The notes under the pieces are model-generated. The model saw only the letters and a list, made by a program, of their open reading frames with translations, made no database searches and was not told the origin of the DNA. From Leptospiraceae bacterium (GTDB lineage Bacteria > Spirochaetota > Leptospiria > Leptospirales > Leptospiraceae): DNA of 64,000 nucleotides. Below, piece by piece: positions 9,921 to 19,239 of the stretch; the first letter of the stretch is position 1, and every line of letters begins with the position of its first letter. The stretch covers positions 62,001 through 126,000 of the forward strand of contig JADJSX010000023.1 of NCBI GenBank assembly GCA_016711485.1, given 5' to 3'. The translations under genes and the position numbers were made by a program.

Positions 9921-10041
9921 TATACCCTTCGCCAGAAGTGATTTCCCGTTTTGTAAAAAATAGGGTATTCCCAAACGCCAAAAACAGTGATAGCGAGGTT
10001 CATATAAAAACGAATGGGTAATTTCTTTTTGCATTTGGTAT
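9921..10041. repeat. TATACC-family inverted-repeat element, copy 1
   Basis: The left end TATACCCTTCGCCAGAAG and the reverse complement of the right end (ATACCAAATGCAAAAAG) form imperfect terminal inverted repeats. The inside carries TAGGGTATTCCCAAACGCC and ACGAATGGGTAATTTC. The same words occur in copies near 40.5, 45.9, 46.9, 51.2 and 53.7 kb. Size is about 120 bp with no coding capacity, consistent with a MITE. Confidence 0.72.
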
Positions 10042-10103
10042 CCCATTTCTCATAAATAAGTTCCGCTATTTTTCACAAAAGGAAATACTTTCGTGGGTAT
10101 ATA
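10037..10103. repeat. TATACC-family element, partial second-subtype copy
   Basis: The sequence CATTTCTCATAAATAAG followed by TTCCGCTATTTTTCAC is the reverse complement of the right half of the element at 51171-51282. It abuts copy 1 directly and ends at GGGTATATA. It looks like a truncated or nested copy. Confidence 0.6.
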
Positions 10104-10557
10104 AATATTTGCGACATTCTTTAGACGTTCTCCTTCGCCAATAGATAATGAAATCTCGGCAGTGACTTGTGAACCGAAAGCGAAGTTTTTTCTTGCTTAA
10201 CATAGCTCATGTAAAGTAGGATTCGAGAGATTTAAATTGAGTCGTATTAAGCTCGATTTATTTTATCTGATTCGTTTGAAATTAGTTTGCGATACTGGGT
10301 CAAGAATGATTTTCTTTCTATCTTCGATCAGAAATTTTTAATTGCATTCAATTTACCACCTAGACTTCTTCATAAAAGCAGAGATACATCACCCAAAGTT
10401 CAAATGAAATTGATAGTATCCTTGCTACCTGTAGTTGCGGCAATTAAAGAGAAACCTCTTTGTAGAGCAGGAAAATTTTTACTTGCAAATAGTTTTGTTA
10501 TAAATAGTTTAACGTTACTTATGGGAAAAGTGGTATTTATTGGCTGGAGGAATTTCA

Positions 10558-11475
10558 TTGGATTCAAGTAAACCGAATTTTATAACGCCGCTTACGGCAG
10601 AAGAATTGAGTCGTTATATCCGGCTCCTCGCTATTACAGGTAAGACTCTCTATACCAAATACCTCTACAGCCCACTCGTTTACGCTGGTTGGGAACGGCA
10701 GATGAAATACAAGGACACTGAATTCATCATGGCTCGGATTGAAGAATCCAAATCGCAAATTTCTAAACTTCATACTCTCGGTCCTCTTTGCAAACGACTC
10801 ATCTCTCAATCCATGCTTGAATCTTTTTCGAGTATGGGGAATGCTTGTCTTTTTGTTTTGGATAAAATCGGCGCTGTTCATGCACTTGCAAAAAGTGAAG
10901 AAGCAATCGAGTTTGTGGATATTATCAATTCGCCGCTCAAAGAATTTAATTCTCTAAACCAACAAAAAAAAGAAGAAGTTTTCTCTGCTAAATTGGAAAA
11001 CTTATCTGAAAGTGATTTTCAAACTGCTTTAAATCCAGTCGAGCTAGAAAAGCCCGAAGTCAAAGTAAAAATCCAAAAAGAAGCTCTCACTTTATTTCAT
11101 AATATTTCCATATTCAGCAAACGAGATGATATACCCAGATGCCGTCGGTTAATCGCCAATTACCTCATCTATTATGCTGAGCAAGAAGAAAACAACCGAG
11201 ACGAAGTGGATCGAGTCATCGAAGCACTCGAAATTAAATCCCCCGGATTTAAAAAAGAGTTAAATGACTTCATTGCCATTCAATTGTATTATCTTATCTT
11301 CAAAGGAATATCAGAAGGTGATCTAGTTAAAGCAATTCAGGGTATTCGTAAGTATGCGTTCACATTCCAAGGCGACCCAGATATAAAATACTTCCTAGAA
11401 ATAGATCAACTAGAAAGTAAAATGCAAAAAGTAATCACAGAGAAAAATCTCTGGAAAGTCTTGAAATCCAAGTAA
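10558..11475 (+). CDS. Conserved-looking protein of unknown function ahead of a partner-switching cassette
   Basis: I choose the TTG at 10558 as start because GGAGG lies 7 bases upstream, giving 305 residues. The protein is soluble, mostly helical and charged, with no signal peptide or membrane segment. Recognisable words are LTAEELSRYIRLLAITGKTL and YLIYYAEQEENNRDEVDRV. I do not recognise a domain. It precedes the STAS antagonist gene by 108 bases on the same strand, and the following genes form a phosphatase/kinase/antagonist set. It could therefore be a partner or target of that switch; this is inference from position only. Confidence 0.72.
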   Translation: MDSSKPNFITPLTAEELSRYIRLLAITGKTLYTKYLYSPLVYAGWERQMKYKDTEFIMARIEESKSQISKLHTLGPLCKRLISQSMLESFSSMGNACLFVLDKIGAVHALAKSEEAIEFVDIINSPLKEFNSLNQQKKEEVFSAKLENLSESDFQTALNPVELEKPEVKVKIQKEALTLFHNISIFSKRDDIPRCRRLIANYLIYYAEQEENNRDEVDRVIEALEIKSPGFKKELNDFIAIQLYYLIFKGISEGDLVKAIQGIRKYAFTFQGDPDIKYFLEIDQLESKMQKVITEKNLWKVLKSK

Positions 11476-11583
11476 TGACCCAAATGGGATGATGTTTTTG
11501 TTATTGAGTTAAATGCCATGAAACCGCATTTCTCAGTGCCTATGTGGCTAAGCTTTTATAAAATTAACTAAGGAAACTACACT

Positions 11584-11916
11584 ATGGAAGTAATTGAATC
11601 AGAAGAAAAGGGAATTTGGATTTTGAAGGTGCAAGGAGTTATGGACGCTCATACATCGCCTAGTTTAAAAACGAAACTCGAAACCGGCATCGCTTCCGGC
11701 AAAACGAAATTAGTCGTCAACATGGAAGGTGTCAGTTATCTTTCTTCTGCCGGAGCTGGAGCACTTCTCGCAGGTTTAACCGCCGCCCGTAAGAAAACAG
11801 GCGAACTTAGAATTTGTTCCTTTCAATCTGGAGTCAAAGACGCGTTTGAAGTAATGGGATTTGCCAAAGCATTCAAAGTATTTCCGAGTCTCGAAGAAGC
11901 CTTGAAAGGATTTTAA
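11584..11916 (+). CDS. STAS-domain anti-sigma factor antagonist (SpoIIAA/RsbV-like)
   Basis: This 110-residue single-domain STAS protein has the core VVNMEGVSYLSSAGAGAL, where one serine of the SSAG motif is the expected phosphorylation site. In such systems the unphosphorylated form binds the RsbW-type kinase and frees its partner; a SpoIIE-type phosphatase restores the unphosphorylated form. Both the kinase and the phosphatase are encoded immediately downstream, so the full cycle is present here. A good ribosome site (AAGGAAA) precedes the ATG. Length and motif are normal for the family. No sigma factor gene is in the window, so the final output is unknown. Confidence 0.93.
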   Translation: MEVIESEEKGIWILKVQGVMDAHTSPSLKTKLETGIASGKTKLVVNMEGVSYLSSAGAGALLAGLTAARKKTGELRICSFQSGVKDAFEVMGFAKAFKVFPSLEEALKGF

Positions 11917-11990
11917 GATTGCCGCGAACAGTTGAGCTGTGAAATCCCTCATCAAAAGTCACCTCGAGCCGTTCGTGAATATTTTTCCTA

Positions 11991-12413
11991 ATGAAAACAC
12001 ATAAACTACAAATTCAGAACGAATTACAAGAGTTAGCCACTCTTCGATCCGAAATTCAAATGTTTATTGAGGAAAAAATTGACTCTAAACGCAAAAACAG
12101 AATTATCCTTTCTATCGATGAAGTGATTTCTAATATTATCGAGCACGGTTTTCCTAATGGGGAAAAGTCTTCTATCTCGATTGAAATATCCCTCGATGAA
12201 AAAGAAATTACCTTTGTCATAGAAGATTCTGGAATCGAATTCAATCCTTTAGAACAAAAAGAAGTCGACGTCGAAGAACATTTAGAATTAGGTGAGGACG
12301 GCGGAATGGGAATTTATATCGCTCGCAAAATAATGCAAATCGAATATAAAAAAAGAATAGGCGGTGGAAATCGCCTAACGCTTAAAAAGAATTTACTTAC
12401 CGAGGAAATTTAA
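11991..12413 (+). CDS. RsbW-like anti-sigma serine kinase (HATPase)
   Basis: This 140-residue protein has a GHKL ATP-binding fold: the N-box DEVISNIIEHGFPNG near residues 43-57, EDSGIEFNP as the G1-like box, and GGMGIYIARKIM as the G2 box. These are the features of SpoIIAB/RsbW-type kinases, which phosphorylate STAS antagonists and hold sigma factors or other targets. It lies between the STAS gene and the SpoIIE-type phosphatase. Its stop codon is one base from the next start, so kinase and phosphatase are almost certainly co-translated. The upstream ribosome site is weak. Confidence 0.9.
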   Translation: MKTHKLQIQNELQELATLRSEIQMFIEEKIDSKRKNRIILSIDEVISNIIEHGFPNGEKSSISIEISLDEKEITFVIEDSGIEFNPLEQKEVDVEEHLELGEDGGMGIYIARKIMQIEYKKRIGGGNRLTLKKNLLTEEI

Positions 12414-12414
12414 A

Positions 12415-15081
12415 ATGGCAAAATTTAACTTACAAATGCTTCGACCTGGAATCAGAACCAAACTTTCCGTTTTTACTATTTTATTTGCGGGAATGATTAT
12501 TTATGTGATGTCGCAGTTATTTATACGTCAGGAAAAGATTGTCCTCACCGAAAGTTTTCAAAAAGAAATCAAACCTGCAGCCAATTACATCGGTTCGATT
12601 GTATATGACTTGGAGAGAATTTCGCAGAGTTTAATACTTATTGAGGATTTTCGAATTCGAATTAAGGAAAATAAAAAAGTTTTAGCGGCAAATAGAAATG
12701 TAGGTTCCTATAAACAAGATAGAACTTTCTTAGGGTTTAGTTTAAATAAAACTTTCAGTAAAATAGGTGTCAATATTTCTCAAAAGACAATCAACTATGA
12801 CAATGAAACTTTTTTCTCCAAGTATCTCAGCGAAAAAGACATCAAAGAACTTGAATCCAATCTAAAAATCCAATTTAGGGATATGGATGGTAAGGTAGTT
12901 TCGGATAAAATATTCACTGACTTACAGACATTAGCCAATAGAGTAATCCTAGAAGAAAAATCTCTCGAAGATACACTCGATAGAAAACTGAATGAGTCTT
13001 ACATCGAAAAAAATAAAAATAAAATCAAACTAGCAAGAAACAATCTACGTCAAAAAATTCTTTCGATTTTACAAGAGGAGCAGAAACAGAAAATTCGCGA
13101 ACTAGATTTAGAAACTTCTAGAATCCGAATTCAATCCTTTACTATACTACCGATAGGCGATAGTTATGCCGAATTTCCGGGATTCGATACAAGTATCTTT
13201 GAACCCAAAGCAAACATCAATTCAAAAGAGCTACAAGACCATCTAGAACCAAAACTTAATTCTATCATTTCTAGTCTCAACAAAAGTGAAAATCTGAATC
13301 TTGAAAGCGACCAATTTATTTTAACCAATCGTAACTATGAAACACAGTTTGATTTCTTCTATATGAACAATGACTCTGTCAATCGAGCAAAATTCCTATT
13401 GGCGGTTAATCTAGATGACCCATGGAAAGAATACTTTGAAAAAGAAAAACAGCTCCAACTAGAATTCAAAAACCTATCTATCAAAATCAAAGAAAGAATA
13501 GAAACATTAAAGAAAGAAAAATTGAAAGTAAATGCATCCCTTTCAAAAGACAAGGAATTCTCCGCCCACTACAAAGAATATAGGAAACTTCTAGAAAAAA
13601 GAAGTCAGTTAATCGAAGAATCTTCTAAAAAAATAGCAGGATTTAATGAACTCGAAAAAACTAGAAATGATTTTTCTGAAGAGGACAGTTTACAACTAAA
13701 AATAAAGGATGCGATAGTATCTATACGCGAAGTAGCTTTATACGATTATGTAGTGCTTAAATACAAAGTAAACCGAAACCACTATGACGAATATCTAGTA
13801 AATGAAAAAGTTCGTGCAATGGATTTGAATTCAGCAAAAGCAATTCGCAACTGGGTGATGGATGCAAACGAAGAAGGAGTCCCACAAAACTTAAAGCGAA
13901 TTATTGAAAACGGAATGATCTCTCATAGCAGAACAGAAGCAGAAGAGTATATATGGGAGTTAGACTCTACTCCTATTTATGATTTAAGCGATAAGTCGCT
14001 CGCAAAAGATTTGATTCAAAAAAATAAAATTGGTCTAATTCGAGTGCTTATAGACAAACAGGATGGATTTGATCGAATAGAACGAGAAAAAAATGAAATT
14101 CTTTGGATCGCTTATTTTATAGGAACTATCGCATTTATAGCCGCTCTTTATCTTTCAGGTATCATGGTGCGTAAGATCAAACGAATTATTTCTTCCGCCG
14201 ATGAACTAGGAAAGGGAAATTTGGAAACTAAGTTTCAGCATGGCGGTGGAGATGAGTTTGGTGTTCTCACAACTGTCTTAAATAAAATGACCACTGATTT
14301 AAAGCAGCGCCAAGAAATGCTTTTAGAGTATGCCGCCGCTGAGGATATTCAGAAAGGACTTCTTCCAACAGAAATGCCTTTTCAAGATAGTTTGCAGTTT
14401 GGAAATTTCTATAAATCTATGTCGGGAGTCGGTGGGGATTATTACGATTTCATTGAACTCGACTCAGAGCGAATGGTTTTTTGTATTGGAGATGTTTCCA
14501 ATCATGGAATCGGTCCCGCTCTTGTAATGGTCGCTCTTCGTTCACAGCTTCGTGGACTTGTTCGCCATCAAGCTACGAATCTGAATGAAATTTTACTTAC
14601 TTTAAATGAACAGGTATACGGCGATACTCCGTCACATATTTTTGTGACTTTTTTCGTAGGACTTTTTTATAAAAAAACAGGGCGCATAACGTTCTATAAC
14701 TGTGGACATTCCAAACCTTTGATCTATCGAGCTAGGAGTAAATCACTCGAATCTCCCACGAGTGGAGGAATGCCATTAGGCGCTATTGATAATTTTATAT
14801 TTGAGACTACAATCGAAGAGTCTACTGTCACATTAGAAAAAGGTGATTTATTTTTTCAATACACAGATGGTTTAAATGAAGCAATGAATAAAGACTCTGA
14901 ACTCTTCGGAAATGAGAGACTGGAAAAAATTCTTTCTGATAAAGGATCAGATTCTCCAAACGAAATCACCGAATTCATTGCAAAAGAAGTAGAGAAATTT
15001 TCCGGAAAAAAAATATTCTGCGAAGGACCTTCTGAGTTAAACGATGATATTGCTATGATTGCATTTAGATTTAAAGGATAA
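12415..15081 (+). CDS. Membrane SpoIIE-type PP2C phosphatase with a large extracytoplasmic sensor
   Basis: This 888-residue protein has an N-terminal membrane segment (about residues 20-38), then about 520 residues of charged, coiled-coil-rich extracytoplasmic region. A second membrane segment (IAYFIGTIAFIAALYLSG, near 562-582), a HAMP linker and a PP2C/SpoIIE domain from about 640 follow. The phosphatase motifs are intact: GVGGDYYDF near 671, GDVSNHGIGPALVM, NCGHSKPLIYR, YTDGLNEAM and NDDIAMIAFRF. It should dephosphorylate the STAS antagonist encoded in the same cassette when its sensor is triggered. The start is set by GAGGAAA inside the preceding gene. The sensor is clearly related to that of the adenylate cyclase at 33437-36163 (shared PGIR-KLS, LIEDFR, GFDTSIF, W-MDAN, DSTP-Y), while the outputs differ. 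Confidence 0.94.
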   Translation: MAKFNLQMLRPGIRTKLSVFTILFAGMIIYVMSQLFIRQEKIVLTESFQKEIKPAANYIGSIVYDLERISQSLILIEDFRIRIKENKKVLAANRNVGSYKQDRTFLGFSLNKTFSKIGVNISQKTINYDNETFFSKYLSEKDIKELESNLKIQFRDMDGKVVSDKIFTDLQTLANRVILEEKSLEDTLDRKLNESYIEKNKNKIKLARNNLRQKILSILQEEQKQKIRELDLETSRIRIQSFTILPIGDSYAEFPGFDTSIFEPKANINSKELQDHLEPKLNSIISSLNKSENLNLESDQFILTNRNYETQFDFFYMNNDSVNRAKFLLAVNLDDPWKEYFEKEKQLQLEFKNLSIKIKERIETLKKEKLKVNASLSKDKEFSAHYKEYRKLLEKRSQLIEESSKKIAGFNELEKTRNDFSEEDSLQLKIKDAIVSIREVALYDYVVLKYKVNRNHYDEYLVNEKVRAMDLNSAKAIRNWVMDANEEGVPQNLKRIIENGMISHSRTEAEEYIWELDSTPIYDLSDKSLAKDLIQKNKIGLIRVLIDKQDGFDRIEREKNEILWIAYFIGTIAFIAALYLSGIMVRKIKRIISSADELGKGNLETKFQHGGGDEFGVLTTVLNKMTTDLKQRQEMLLEYAAAEDIQKGLLPTEMPFQDSLQFGNFYKSMSGVGGDYYDFIELDSERMVFCIGDVSNHGIGPALVMVALRSQLRGLVRHQATNLNEILLTLNEQVYGDTPSHIFVTFFVGLFYKKTGRITFYNCGHSKPLIYRARSKSLESPTSGGMPLGAIDNFIFETTIEESTVTLEKGDLFFQYTDGLNEAMNKDSELFGNERLEKILSDKGSDSPNEITEFIAKEVEKFSGKKIFCEGPSELNDDIAMIAFRFKG

Positions 15082-15094
15082 TGGAGAGTAATCA

Positions 15095-15172
15095 ATGAAA
15101 CTTGAATCAGAAATCAGCTCGAACACAAGTGAATCAATTGATCAGAACGTTGTGAGTCAAAAAGTCTTGTAA
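15095..15172 (+). CDS. Possible 25-residue small ORF or gene remnant
   Basis: An ATG at 15095 is preceded by GGAGAG and opens a 25-codon frame (MKLESEISSNTSESID...) ending in TAA at 15172. It starts 13 bases after the SpoIIE gene, so it could be a translated small peptide of that operon or the stub of a lost gene. There is no homology evidence and chance is a real alternative. Confidence 0.22.
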   Translation: MKLESEISSNTSESIDQNVVSQKVL

Positions 15173-15285
15173 CGTTAGGCACTTCTTATTGGATTCTTAA
15201 GTTTTCATAAATTGATTTTTTGTCTATTTGGGCTTTACTTCCTGAATCAGTCTTAAACATTGTAACTACTTACTTTGAGGTTTTT

Positions 15286-18200
15286 ATGAAAATCAGATTC
15301 AGGTTGCTCTTATTAATTATTTCTGTCATTGTAATTTCAAAAATTTTATCCTTCTTCTTATTAACTTATTTAACTAAAGACGCACTGGAAAATGCAGCAA
15401 AAGAGAAACTATCTGCAGTTCTAGAGGCCAGACACAATTCCCTGACTCGACATTTAGATGTATTGGCAAGACAAATGAAAATTTTATCTTCTTCTTCCGC
15501 TACCGTTCAATTACTCGAAGGATTAAGCGAGGGGTTTGCAGAATTCGGGAAGGATGCTCAAACTATATTACAACAAAATTACCTCGCAGAAAAACGAGAT
15601 CCAAAACAATTAGAGCATTTACCTTTATTGGAAACTCGCTATGGAAAAATGTATAAAAAAACCTCTGCTTTTTTTCTAAGGCGGTATCGTGTTTATGGAT
15701 GGACTGATATTTTATTGATAGATAAAAAAGGCAATGTAGTCTTTAGTGTTTTGCGAGAAGGCGATTTTGCTACCAATTTAGTATCCGGAATTTGGAAAGA
15801 TACCGGTTTAGCAAAAGCAGTGGTTCCTTTACTTTCTAATCCAGTTCCTGAAACATTGAGTTTTTCTGATTTTTCAAATTATGGACCTTCTGGAAATGAA
15901 CCAGCCGTATTCGTTGCCATACCCATCTTTGATCCTGATAAGGAAAGTTTTTCAGGGGTAGTCGCCATTCAAATGCCTGTAAGTCAAATCAACGATCTCA
16001 TGAAGGATAAAACAGGATTAGGTGAAACAGGAGAATCCTTTGTAGTTGGTAAAGGTGGATGGATGTTAAGTGATTCTCGTTTTGAGAAAGAAAGTACGAT
16101 TTTAAAAAAACAACTTAAAACAGAACCCGTTAGGCGTGTCCTCTCCGGTGAAATGGCACTTCTAGATGCTATCGACTATAGACAAAAAGAAATTTATGTA
16201 ACTTTCAAACCGATTTATCCATTCGAAGGAACTGCTGGGGAAAAAACTGTCTGGGGAATTATTGCAAAGGTAGATAAATCAGAAGTTTTGCAGAGTTATT
16301 ATAAATTGCGAATTTATTTACTAATCCTGATTGTAGCGTTAGTCGCTCTTTCGATTGGAGGAGCAATTATCGGGGCAAACACTATCACTCGACCTTTATT
16401 TCAAATAAAAGATGCGCTCATAAAATTATCCAACGGAGAACATGCGTTTGTTCCTGGACTGAATCGCAACGATGAAATTGGAGAAATGGCGAAGGCGGCA
16501 GAAAAATTTAGATTAATGAGTAAACAAGTTGAGTATGACCATTGGCTCTCAGAAAATGTTGCCGCTCTCGCGAATATCATTTCTAATGCAGCAACGGTAG
16601 AAATTGCCGCGGATGGTATTTTGTCTTTTTTATGCCGAAAAATGAATGTCCCTGTAGGAGCAATTTATCTATTAGAAAACGAAAAGTTCCGCCGAATTGG
16701 AACTCATGGACTTGCACTCAGGAATCAAACAAATGATTATTTTGAAATTGGTTCTGGGATTTTAGGACAATGTGCAAAGGATGGTCGGGAAGTTGTAATT
16801 TCTCCGGTTCCTACTGGTACGCTAATCATTGAAACTGGTCTGGCTGAATTCTCTCCTAATGAATTGATTCTATATCCGATTTCTCTCCAACAGGAAGTAT
16901 TTGCAGTTTTAGAATTGGCAACATCTAAACCGTTAGAATCTAAAATGTATGATTTCTTGAAATCTGTATCGAATGCACTCGGGATTCATCTCGCGAATTT
17001 GCAATCGGCTGAATACAATACTGCTCTATTGAAGGAGACTCGTTTACAATCAGAAGCCTTAAAGGAAAAACAAATTTCATTAACAAGGACCAATGAAGAG
17101 ATGGTGACTTTAACAGAAGAACTTCGCAGTCAATCCGAGGAAATGAGATCACAAAATGAAGAACTGAAAATAAACCAAGAAGAGTTAAGAGCGCAACAAG
17201 AAGAAACACAACGAAAAAATCAGTTGTTAGAATCGCAGAGCAATCAGTTAGAAGAAGCATTTCGAGACTCTGAAAGAAAAGCCTCTGACCTAACAATGGC
17301 AAATCGATACAAATCAGAATTTTTGGCAAATATGTCCCACGAATTGCGCACTCCTCTCAATAGCATTTTAATTCTTTCCAAAAATCTTGCGGAGAACCAA
17401 GGAAAAAACCTAACAGAAGAGGACATTGAATCCGCCAAAGTAATCAGTGAAAGTGGAAACCAACTTCTTACACTCATCAATGATATTTTAGATCTTTCAA
17501 AAATTGAATCTGGAAAGTTAGAATTGGACTTCCAACATTTTTCAATGAAGGAAGTGGTCTCCTATTTAGTAAGGGTATTTACCCCACAAGCCGAAAAAAA
17601 AGGGATTTCATTTACGGCTAATATCGCATCAGATATGCCAGAGACAATTCTATCAGATCGGCAGAGGCTCACACAAGTTTTGACTAACTTGCTTTCCAAT
17701 GCGATTAAATTCACGGAATCAGGAACTGTGCAATTACAAGTGAGTAAAGAAAAGGCATCTCTGTTATTTGAAGTAATGGATACCGGAATCGGAATTCCTC
17801 CTAACAAATTGGATCATATTTTCGGAGTCTTTCAGCAACTAGATGGATCCACTAGCAGAAAATATGGTGGATCAGGATTGGGTTTGGCAATCACTAAACA
17901 TCTAGTAGAGATACTCGGTGGTGAAATAATTTTGGCTAGTCAATTGGGAAAAGGAAGTAGGTTTTTGATTCGCATTCCTGATAAAGCCAATCCTTCCATA
18001 GAGGATACAGAAAGTAATATTCCAACTGAATCCCATATAACGATTGAAAGAGAGGAAGAACAATCTACTCTCGGAGAGATTTTGATCATAGAGGATGATG
18101 CTCGTTTACTTTCCATTTTGGGACGGATGGTTAAAACTTTAGGGTATTCCCCAATTTTGGTGGAGTCAGCGGAACATGCGTTAGTTGCTATATCGCAAAA

Positions 18201-19191
18201 TAACTTGAGCGGAATTTTATTGGATTTAGGTCTACCCAAAATGAGCGGGATGGAATTTTTGAAAGAGTTGAAATCAAAGGAAGCCACTTCTCAAATTCCA
18301 GTATTCATCATGTCAGGAACTGAAGACAAAGGCGAAGCAAAAACTTTGGGTGCATTGGGATTTTTGAAAAAACCAATCACACGAGAAAAATTATCTGAGT
18401 CCTTGAAAGCAATGGTAAGAAATGAAAACCAAACGAACGTCAAAGAATTACTTCTGATAGAAGACAATCCTATTGATATCCAAGCAATCGAACGTCTATT
18501 TAAAAATGATTCGGTTCATATTGTTTGTGCGAGAACAGGAAAGGAAGCTATGAAGTTACTAGAATCAAGACGATTTGATTCTGTGATTTTAGATTTCAAA
18601 TTACCGGACATGACTGGATTGGATTGGTTAAAATTAGCCTGCAATAAACTCAACCCTCCGCCGACTATCGTATACTCGGCTAGAGATTTAACCGAAGAGG
18701 AAGTATTTCAGATGAAGGAAGTTGCCGAAACTATCGTAACAAAAGGAGCAGGCGAAGAGCGTTTGTACCAAGAAGTGCTTCGGACACTGAAGGATACAAG
18801 AATTTCTGAAAATAGGTACACCAAAAATTCAAGTAGCGGAAAAAAATTACTGATAGTAGATGATGATGCACGAAATTTATTCGCATTGACGAGAGTACTA
18901 CGATCCAGAGGATATTCAGTAGAAGTCGCTTCCAGTGGAAAAAATGCGTTAGAGTTAGTAGCCAAATTTGATTTTGATGCAGTACTAACAGATATTATGA
19001 TGCCTGAGATGGACGGATACGAATTGATTCGACAACTTCGAAACCGTGGGATGACTAAAACTCCAATACTTGCTGTTACTGCTAAGGCAATGCAAGGAGA
19101 TGAGGAACTTTGTATAAAAGCAGGAGCGACAGGGTATTTGACAAAACCGGTAGATATTCAATCACTAATGGATTGGCTGAAAGATATTTGA
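15286..19191 (+). CDS. Hybrid histidine kinase: Cache-HAMP-GAF-kinase with three receivers
   Basis: The ATG at 15286 has GAGG 6 bases upstream and gives 1301 residues. In order there is a membrane segment near residues 5-25 and a Cache-like extracytoplasmic sensor to about 338. Then come a second membrane segment (339-362), HAMP, a GAF domain (about 430-585), a Gln/Glu-rich coiled coil, HisKA with His685 in NMSHELRTPLNS, and a HATPase with GSGLGLAITKHLV. Three receivers follow, with phospho-Asp regions LLDLGLPKMSG (about 979), ILDFKLPDMTG (about 1101) and LTDIMMPEMDG (about 1231). It senses an external ligand and feeds a multi-step phosphorelay. CheR, CheB and a receiver-kinase gene follow on the same strand within 50 bases or overlapping, so all four form one module. 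The coiled coil before the kinase resembles those of CheR/CheB-linked kinases. Confidence 0.95.
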   Translation: MKIRFRLLLLIISVIVISKILSFFLLTYLTKDALENAAKEKLSAVLEARHNSLTRHLDVLARQMKILSSSSATVQLLEGLSEGFAEFGKDAQTILQQNYLAEKRDPKQLEHLPLLETRYGKMYKKTSAFFLRRYRVYGWTDILLIDKKGNVVFSVLREGDFATNLVSGIWKDTGLAKAVVPLLSNPVPETLSFSDFSNYGPSGNEPAVFVAIPIFDPDKESFSGVVAIQMPVSQINDLMKDKTGLGETGESFVVGKGGWMLSDSRFEKESTILKKQLKTEPVRRVLSGEMALLDAIDYRQKEIYVTFKPIYPFEGTAGEKTVWGIIAKVDKSEVLQSYYKLRIYLLILIVALVALSIGGAIIGANTITRPLFQIKDALIKLSNGEHAFVPGLNRNDEIGEMAKAAEKFRLMSKQVEYDHWLSENVAALANIISNAATVEIAADGILSFLCRKMNVPVGAIYLLENEKFRRIGTHGLALRNQTNDYFEIGSGILGQCAKDGREVVISPVPTGTLIIETGLAEFSPNELILYPISLQQEVFAVLELATSKPLESKMYDFLKSVSNALGIHLANLQSAEYNTALLKETRLQSEALKEKQISLTRTNEEMVTLTEELRSQSEEMRSQNEELKINQEELRAQQEETQRKNQLLESQSNQLEEAFRDSERKASDLTMANRYKSEFLANMSHELRTPLNSILILSKNLAENQGKNLTEEDIESAKVISESGNQLLTLINDILDLSKIESGKLELDFQHFSMKEVVSYLVRVFTPQAEKKGISFTANIASDMPETILSDRQRLTQVLTNLLSNAIKFTESGTVQLQVSKEKASLLFEVMDTGIGIPPNKLDHIFGVFQQLDGSTSRKYGGSGLGLAITKHLVEILGGEIILASQLGKGSRFLIRIPDKANPSIEDTESNIPTESHITIEREEEQSTLGEILIIEDDARLLSILGRMVKTLGYSPILVESAEHALVAISQNNLSGILLDLGLPKMSGMEFLKELKSKEATSQIPVFIMSGTEDKGEAKTLGALGFLKKPITREKLSESLKAMVRNENQTNVKELLLIEDNPIDIQAIERLFKNDSVHIVCARTGKEAMKLLESRRFDSVILDFKLPDMTGLDWLKLACNKLNPPPTIVYSARDLTEEEVFQMKEVAETIVTKGAGEERLYQEVLRTLKDTRISENRYTKNSSSGKKLLIVDDDARNLFALTRVLRSRGYSVEVASSGKNALELVAKFDFDAVLTDIMMPEMDGYELIRQLRNRGMTKTPILAVTAKAMQGDEELCIKAGATGYLTKPVDIQSLMDWLKDI

Positions 19192-19239
19192 GTTTAAAGT
19201 GCAAACAAACACGAAAGAGAATAAATTGGAACTGATCAA

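Larger units (their letters stand above)
9856..10557. other. Intergenic stretch holding two TATACC-family repeats
   Basis: These 700 bases between divergent genes contain the repeat copies at 9921-10041 and 10037-10103. The remainder, about 10104-10557, is AT-rich. A possible TTG-started frame there has no ribosome site, and I do not accept it as a gene. Promoters for both neighbours must lie here, but I could not pin down -35/-10 boxes with confidence. Confidence 0.5.

Noticed and set aside
10287..10571. A 94-codon TTG-started frame before the partner-switching cassette
   Set aside because: No ribosome site, no family resemblance, and it overlaps the better supported start at 10558.
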